DNA from: Bacilli bacterium
GTDB taxonomy: Bacteria > Bacillota_I > Bacilli_A > RFN20 > CAG-288
NCBI GenBank assembly: GCA_900769965.1
Contig: CAAGIQ010000114.1
Span: forward strand, 1 to 10,916
Direction of reading: 5' to 3'
Length of the DNA stretch: 10,916 bases
Part shown: one piece after another, positions 6,359-10,916 of the stretch
How the letters are laid out: each line of letters starts with the position of its first letter
Numbering within the stretch: the stretch's first letter is position 1
Made by a program: the position numbers and the translations under genes
Notes under the pieces: generated by a model
Databases searched by the model: none
What the model was told of the DNA's origin: nothing
What the model saw: only the letters and a program-made list of their open reading frames with translations

Positions 6359-8821
6359 ATGCGTAGATTTTGGGCTTTTATATGTATGGTAATGACGATG
6401 CTTGTTGTCGTTATCTTTAATTCACAAGCAGTATTGCAAAGTACTAATCAATCTTTAGAATATAAAGGTGGTCGTGAAGCGGTTTTTTCACTCACTCAAA
6501 GAGATGAAGGAATATCTCTTAGCGAAAGCGATATTTCCGCTAAAATCTCAAAAAGATTAGATATTGCTGGGGCTAGCAATTCTAAAGTTGAGATCGATAG
6601 ATCTTCTAACGAGGAATATCAAGTTAGAGTTGCTCTTTCAACAAAGACTTCAGCCGAGTTTGAAAACATCATAAGAGTTATCAAAGCCAACAACGTATTG
6701 ACAGTTTCCGCTGCTACCGATGATGAGGTTACAGGTGAAGAATTCTTCTCTTCTGACGCTATTATGACTCTTAATTATGAAGGTGTCTCTCCAATTCCAG
6801 TCTTCAACATCAAAAATTCAACAGTTTTCGATCAGTTAAAAGATAAAGCTTCTAAGCATGAGAACGAAGAGTTACAAAAGACTCTCTACGTTTGGGAAAA
6901 TAAAACTGAAGAAGATACTTACGATAAAGCATTTGGTGAAGAAAATGGACGTGATGATGTAAAAAAGAAAATCATCGCTACCTTGAACGTCGATGACTTC
7001 AATTCTGAAACTAACGAAATAAGAGTTTCTAAAGATGAGAACGGCAACGAATTTACAATCTCTTCCGCTAGAAGCTATGTCAACGCGAGAAACGCCGAAG
7101 ATCTCGGCTTCGATATCGAGTATTTATATGATAACTACATCGATGAAGCCTATCCTTCTTACGCTTTAACTCTTTCCTACGTCGGTATCGGTGTTCAAAT
7201 CCTTCTCTTAGCTATCTCCTTAATCTTGATGTATGGTTATTCTGGAATCGTTTCTTCAGTTTCTATCCTTGTTGGTAGCTTGATTCAAGTGTTGATTTTC
7301 TCCTTCTTAGGTTTCGAATTTACTCCAGTTACTTTAGCAGCTGTTTCCTTAACGATGGTTCTTGCTGCCTTCGTCCAATATAACTACTTCGAAAGAATTA
7401 AGTCTGAATTGAAGAAGGGAAGAGGAATTGCCAAATCGAATTCTGAAGGATATAGAAAATCATTTGTTGTTACCTTAGATTCTTCTGCCGTTGTCTTCAT
7501 CGCTTCCTTGTTTGCTTTCATCTTTGGCAAAGGTATGGTTAGACCATTTGCTGGAGTTAGCTTAATCGGTTCATTAGTTGTTTTCTTAATCGTCAATTAC
7601 TTATCTAAGTGGATGATGTACTGGATGGTTACCGCTCCTTACTTCAACAAGAAGGAAAACACATTCGGTATCAAAGCTATCAGCGATAAAGAAGTTAAAA
7701 AACTTAATGAAAAGATCTTTGTTAGCAAGAATTCATATAAGAAAAAAGCCTCTATTTCATTCGCTTCCTTAGGTGGTTCAATCCTTGTCTTAGCCGTTTC
7801 AGTTTTAGCCCTAGTCTTCTCATCTGGCGCTAATAACTTATTGAATAGAAGCGGGGATTACGGTGTAACTTATAGAGTAGATGCTCAATTTGTTACCTTA
7901 CGTACAGTTGCTGAAGATGCTACTGTTAACGGTGTTTCTGAATTTGTCGAAAAGATCAAAGAGGGTAATGACACTTTACAAGATATCGATGATATCATCG
8001 TCGATTCTACTTTCAACAAATTTGAAACAGTCGATGATAAATATGTCGATACCTATACCACTTACATCTCATTGAAGTTATCTCGTCAGTTAACAAACGA
8101 AGAGTTCGACGTCTTGAAAACTCAAGTTGAATCCTTCGATTTCGCTCAAGCTTACGCTTCTGATATCAAAGTTATGAATTCGGTTGGTAAGAATGGAGAA
8201 ATTGTTCACAACAATAACAATATGTTCTTGGTCTTAGGATTAACGATAATCTTCTCATCGTTATACTTCTTTGTAAGATATGGATTATCATCATTCTTAT
8301 CGACTCTTACCACTTCTTCTATCGTCACTTCGCTTACTGTCGCTTTATTGATCTTAACAAGATTACCGATAAACTCAACATCATTATTCGGTATCTTAGT
8401 TGCCTTGATTATCTTAAATGCCTTGTTTGTTTCCGTCTTCGCACGTAATAAAGAACTTATCAAGGATCAAAAGATTGTTCATGCAACTTCGGATCAGAGA
8501 TTGGAAGTCCTCAACAGTTCCATCCAATTCTCCTTAACTCCTGTTATCTATGCTTCAATAGCGTTCGTACTCGTATTTGTTGCCTTAGCTTTATTTGGCA
8601 CGATTAACGCTTTAGTATTAGGAGTTAGTGGAATCGTCTTCCTAGCACTTGGTATCATCGCTTACTTCTACGTCTTACCAAATACCTTCTTCTTCTTCAA
8701 GATGCTCTTCAACTACGATATGAGAGACACCATCAAGAAGAATAGAAATCTCCATAAGAAAAAGATTGTCGTCGACGAAAATGAGCCGATGGAAACAATC
8801 GTCCCAGGAATTAACGATTAA
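6359..8821 (+). CDS. secDF: Protein translocase subunit SecDF (fused), divergent
   Basis: SecDF assists late steps of protein export at SecYEG, normally using the proton gradient. Seen: an 820-residue fusion of two RND-type halves. The SecD half has a transmembrane helix at about 4-24, SLEYKGG (32-38) in place of the usual GLDxxGG, an extracellular P1 region to about 268, five helices (about 270-425), the FERI motif (344-347) and FGKGMVRPFAG (389-399). The SecF half has a helix at about 465-488, a P4 region to about 620 and five helices to about 782, with NSSIQFSLT (719-727) and ALFG aligning to SecF. Aligning by these anchors, the proton-relay Asp of SecD becomes F338, the Asp of SecF L689 and the conserved Arg P728. 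The Shine-Dalgarno AGAAAGGA (6346-6353) supports the ATG. The recJ gene follows as in Bacillus. Confidence 0.88.
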   Translation: MRRFWAFICMVMTMLVVVIFNSQAVLQSTNQSLEYKGGREAVFSLTQRDEGISLSESDISAKISKRLDIAGASNSKVEIDRSSNEEYQVRVALSTKTSAEFENIIRVIKANNVLTVSAATDDEVTGEEFFSSDAIMTLNYEGVSPIPVFNIKNSTVFDQLKDKASKHENEELQKTLYVWENKTEEDTYDKAFGEENGRDDVKKKIIATLNVDDFNSETNEIRVSKDENGNEFTISSARSYVNARNAEDLGFDIEYLYDNYIDEAYPSYALTLSYVGIGVQILLLAISLILMYGYSGIVSSVSILVGSLIQVLIFSFLGFEFTPVTLAAVSLTMVLAAFVQYNYFERIKSELKKGRGIAKSNSEGYRKSFVVTLDSSAVVFIASLFAFIFGKGMVRPFAGVSLIGSLVVFLIVNYLSKWMMYWMVTAPYFNKKENTFGIKAISDKEVKKLNEKIFVSKNSYKKKASISFASLGGSILVLAVSVLALVFSSGANNLLNRSGDYGVTYRVDAQFVTLRTVAEDATVNGVSEFVEKIKEGNDTLQDIDDIIVDSTFNKFETVDDKYVDTYTTYISLKLSRQLTNEEFDVLKTQVESFDFAQAYASDIKVMNSVGKNGEIVHNNNNMFLVLGLTIIFSSLYFFVRYGLSSFLSTLTTSSIVTSLTVALLILTRLPINSTSLFGILVALIILNALFVSVFARNKELIKDQKIVHATSDQRLEVLNSSIQFSLTPVIYASIAFVLVFVALALFGTINALVLGVSGIVFLALGIIAYFYVLPNTFFFFKMLFNYDMRDTIKKNRNLHKKKIVVDENEPMETIVPGIND

Positions 8822-8823
8822 TT

Positions 8824-10389
8824 ATGGAACTCCTAGATAGATTACTAGAATATTACGATCTATCTAACGAGGAATATCATCAAAAAATGAGCTATTTAGG
8901 ATTGGGGCAAATACCCAATCCTTTTTCTAAAATTGATTGTTTTTCTCAAAAGATAGATTTCATCAAATCGTTTAAAGGTAAAAAAGTCGTCATTTATGGA
9001 GATTATGATGTCGATGGAATAATGTCGACTTCAATTCTAGTTTACACTTTGAAAAAATTAGATTTTGATGTTGGATATTTCATACCTTCTAGATATGAGG
9101 AAGGGTATGGATTAAACGCTTCAAGAGTCAAGCAGTTTAAGGAAAAAGGCTATTCGCTTATCATCACTGTTGATAATGGTATCGCTGCTTTTGAGGAGAT
9201 CGATTTGGCTTTAAAGGAAGGTTTAGAAGTCTTTGTTATCGATCATCATGAAGCGAAGGAGACACTGCCTTTAAAAGAGGATAAAATCATTCATCAATTT
9301 GTCTCACATTATGTCGATTACAACATATCTGCTGCTTTTCTTTCCTTACTTGTATCTTATGGTTTATTAAACGAGTACGATCCTTATCTTACTTCTTTAG
9401 CATCAATTGCAGTTATATCGGATATGATGCCGCTAAAAGAAGCAAATCTCGCTCTTCTTAGGCAAGGAATAACAAATATAAGAAGATATAAATTTCTTCC
9501 GTTAAAGTATCTATTTGAAGCCAATAGCAATAAACCTATCAAAGATATAGATGAAGATGATATCTCTTATAATATCGTTTCACCTTTAAATTCATTAGGC
9601 AGGATGTGTCGAGGAATTGAAACAAATAACGCGGTTAAGTTTTTGTTATCGAACACTGATAAAGAAGTCATCAAATACGGTAACTTTATTCTAGATATTA
9701 ATAAAGTTAAAAAAGAGAAAATTAAAGAGTTAATCAGCTCTTTAGATACTTATGAAAAAGATGAAAAGATCATTATTACCTACATTCCTTCAATCGATGA
9801 AGGACTAGTTGGAATAATCGCAAATAACTTATTATCTAAATATCATAAAAGCGTTATCGTCTTTACAGATAAAGAAAAAGAGGAGGGAATTCTAGTTGGT
9901 TCCTCACGTTCTTTATCACCTTTCAACATGTTAGAAATGCTTACTTATTGCAAGGATTTATTGTTAGCATTTGGAGGACATAAAAACGCTTGCGGAGCTT
10001 CGTTAGAAAAGAAAAATCTCGATAAATTTAAAGAATTAGTTAACTTTTATTTAAAAGATTATGTGCCTCAGAAAATCAAGGAGAAAACGATTCTATTAGA
10101 TGTTGAAGAAATAAACTCGACTACCTTTTCAATCGTCGAGACATTCGGTCCGTTTGGAAACGATAACCCACCTCCTTTATTCGAGATAAATGTCGATCCT
10201 TCAAGGCTTTTCTATAAGAATGGTCACTCGCTTACCAAGGTGAATAGAGATGGAAGAATAGTGATATTTAACTATGAAAGCGCCATGCTTTCACTAAGTA
10301 GAGTAACCTTAAAAGGCAATCTTAAGAAATCTTATTTTGCTGGAAGATACTCTTACGACTTAATCTCTCAAGCATATTTTGACGAATAA
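8824..10389 (+). CDS. recJ: Single-stranded-DNA-specific exonuclease RecJ (DHH family), short form
   Basis: RecJ degrades single-stranded DNA 5' to 3' in recombination and repair, using metal ions held by DHH motifs. Seen: motif I YGDYDVDG (58-65), motif II TVDNGI (115-120), motif III VIDHHE (138-143), motif IV SDMMPL (199-204), the DHHA1 signature FGGHKNACG (383-391) preceded by VGSSRS (358-363), and an OB-fold region opening with FGPFGNDNPPPLF (441-453). All metal-binding Asp and His residues are present. At 521 residues it is far shorter than Bacillus RecJ (about 790) and a little shorter than E. coli RecJ (577), and it ends after the OB fold. The ATG is two bases after the secDF stop. The only AGGA (8806-8809) is rather distant, so translation is probably coupled to secDF. 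A different DHH phosphoesterase is unlikely given the OB-fold motif and the synteny. Confidence 0.92.
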   Translation: MELLDRLLEYYDLSNEEYHQKMSYLGLGQIPNPFSKIDCFSQKIDFIKSFKGKKVVIYGDYDVDGIMSTSILVYTLKKLDFDVGYFIPSRYEEGYGLNASRVKQFKEKGYSLIITVDNGIAAFEEIDLALKEGLEVFVIDHHEAKETLPLKEDKIIHQFVSHYVDYNISAAFLSLLVSYGLLNEYDPYLTSLASIAVISDMMPLKEANLALLRQGITNIRRYKFLPLKYLFEANSNKPIKDIDEDDISYNIVSPLNSLGRMCRGIETNNAVKFLLSNTDKEVIKYGNFILDINKVKKEKIKELISSLDTYEKDEKIIITYIPSIDEGLVGIIANNLLSKYHKSVIVFTDKEKEEGILVGSSRSLSPFNMLEMLTYCKDLLLAFGGHKNACGASLEKKNLDKFKELVNFYLKDYVPQKIKEKTILLDVEEINSTTFSIVETFGPFGNDNPPPLFEINVDPSRLFYKNGHSLTKVNRDGRIVIFNYESAMLSLSRVTLKGNLKKSYFAGRYSYDLISQAYFDE

Positions 10390-10407
10390 AACGTTTTTTA
10401 AGCAATG

Positions 10408-10428
10408 TAAATGTATTAAATACATTTA
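10408..10428. promoter_or_regulatory. Operator-like perfect palindrome upstream of ftsA
   Basis: TAAATGTATT (10408-10417) and AATACATTTA (10419-10428) are exact reverse complements around a single A. The symmetry over 21 bases with a one-base centre is typical of a dimeric repressor site rather than of a terminator: no loop is available and no T run follows. It covers the place where a -35 hexamer would sit relative to the -10 at 10438-10443. Confidence 0.6.
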
Positions 10429-10434
10429 AGACTA

Positions 10435-10443
10435 TGGTAAAAT
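10435..10443 (+). promoter_or_regulatory. Extended -10 promoter of the ftsA-like gene
   Basis: TGGTAAAAT at 10435-10443 is a TGn extended -10 with TAAAAT, one mismatch from consensus. The -35 position (about 10415-10420, ATTAAA) is poor and lies inside the palindrome. Transcription would begin near 10450, about 19 bases before the start codon, leaving room for GGAG at 10457-10460. Confidence 0.6.
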
Positions 10444-10468
10444 AATATTTATGAATGGAGACTAAGAT

Positions 10469-10916
10469 ATGAATGAACGGATAATCTGTTGCTTAGAATT
10501 GAGTTCGACAGGTGTGAAGATGCTTGCCGGCTACGTATATGAAAAAGAAGTTTTTATCTTGAACGCTATCGAATCTACGAGAACAAAACTTGTAAAAGGT
10601 GGAATTCTCGACAAGGATGAAATGGTTATAACTATTAAGGAATTAGCTTCAAAGATCTCATCGTCAATCAAATTCCAAGTTAACGATGTCGTTTTGATAA
10701 TGCCATCAAATGGAGTTCAGATAATTAGCACTAAAGGTGAGACGAACACCAACGATTCACGCATATCTCTTTTCGATGCTTCTAACTGCCATACTCAATG
10801 TTATAAAAATGTCTCCGATAGATTAAGACCTAACTATGAGATTATCGATATCGTCCCATATAAATATGTTTATGAAGATGTTTATTCTAACTCTTTTGAA
10901 AGTGAAAGGTTGCCAT
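10469..10916 (+). CDS. ftsA: FtsA-like cell division protein, N-terminal part (cut by window end)
   Basis: FtsA is the actin-like protein that ties FtsZ filaments to the membrane. The visible 149 codons stay open to the window end. Seen: an opening strand and phosphate-1 loop CLELSSTGVKMLAGYV (8-23), the FtsA-typical KGGILDKDEMVITIKELASKI (43-63) ahead of a 1C (SHS2) domain, VVLIMPSNGVQI (74-85) where FtsA proteins have a VxxxxSGxHI strand, and IIDIVPYKYVYED (125-137), matching the IPxxYxxD block. In the first loop the usual Gly of LDIGT or LEIGT is Ser12. The GGAG at 10457-10460 is eight bases before the ATG, and an earlier ATG at 10451 stops after four codons. FtsA is preferred over PilM-type actin relatives, but without the C-terminal half and the membrane helix the call is not certain. 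Confidence 0.75.
   Translation, partial: MNERIICCLELSSTGVKMLAGYVYEKEVFILNAIESTRTKLVKGGILDKDEMVITIKELASKISSSIKFQVNDVVLIMPSNGVQIISTKGETNTNDSRISLFDASNCHTQCYKNVSDRLRPNYEIIDIVPYKYVYEDVYSNSFESERLP

Noticed and set aside
7384..8463. Three shorter open frames overlapping secDF (7384-7596 minus, 7881-8075 plus, 8206-8463 minus)
   Set aside because: They lie wholly inside a well-supported gene in other frames, have no recognisable domain and no independent ribosome site worth noting. They are shadows.
10390..10408. Terminator after recJ built on AAAACGTTTTTT
   Set aside because: The symmetric AAAACGTTTT has no loop, and the T run is not preceded by a usable stem. The nearby palindrome has no T run after it.
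1..10916. UGA read as tryptophan (Mycoplasma code)
   Set aside because: All tryptophans are TGG, no gene contains an in-frame TGA, and every frame is full length under the standard code.
1..10916. Mobile elements, CRISPR arrays, tRNA or rRNA genes, toxin-antitoxin or defence systems
   Set aside because: No transposase, regularly spaced repeat, cloverleaf or relevant protein motif was seen. Apart from the spacers described, the window is filled by housekeeping genes.

Overview
The window is an AT-rich stretch of bacterial chromosome made almost entirely of conserved housekeeping genes. It suggests a low-GC Gram-positive lineage. The evidence is an rplU-prp-rpmA-obg cluster, an L27 with the N-terminal extension that the Prp protease removes, an L21-type mRNA leader, a YumC-type ferredoxin-NADP reductase, a fused SecDF, and ruvAB and secDF-recJ pairs ordered as in Bacillus. 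The short RecJ, the divergent SecDF and the complete absence of TGA stop codons point to a reduced-genome branch near Bacilli/Mollicutes (for example Erysipelotrichales-, Acholeplasma- or RF39-like). That placement is inference. Every tryptophan is TGG and no gene carries an in-frame TGA, so the standard code applies.

Layout. 9-956 (+) is a ferredoxin/flavodoxin-NADP+ reductase. 957-1107 holds a strong promoter and a structured L21 leader. 1108-2030 (+) is rplU-prp-rpmA, closed by an intrinsic terminator at 2041-2072. 2093-3382 (+) is obg. A hairpin at 3382-3408 serves as a shared terminator for obg and for the convergent glycosyltransferase at 3407-4411 (-), which resembles the CpoA/LafB enzymes that make diglycosyl-diacylglycerol. 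4412-4567 is a divergent promoter region. 4568-6244 (+) carries a 31-codon membrane peptide, ruvA and ruvB, almost without gaps. 6245-6358 is an AT-rich spacer with an A/T-only palindrome and a weak promoter candidate. 6359-10389 (+) is secDF-recJ. 10390-10468 contains a perfect 10+1+10 palindrome over the -35 region of an extended -10 promoter. The N-terminal third of an ftsA-like gene runs off the end.

How the genes work together. L21 and L27 join the 50S subunit, Prp matures L27, and Obg is a GTPase of late 50S assembly. RuvAB drives branch migration at Holliday junctions and RecJ is the 5'-3' single-strand exonuclease of recombination and repair. SecDF works at the Sec translocon, the glycosyltransferase makes membrane glycolipids and FtsA belongs to the divisome.

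No mobile element, CRISPR array, tRNA, rRNA or obvious new multi-gene system was seen. The best leads are a SecDF that appears to lack all three proton-relay residues, the uncatalogued 31-aa membrane peptide translationally linked to ruvA, and the operator-like palindrome in front of ftsA.
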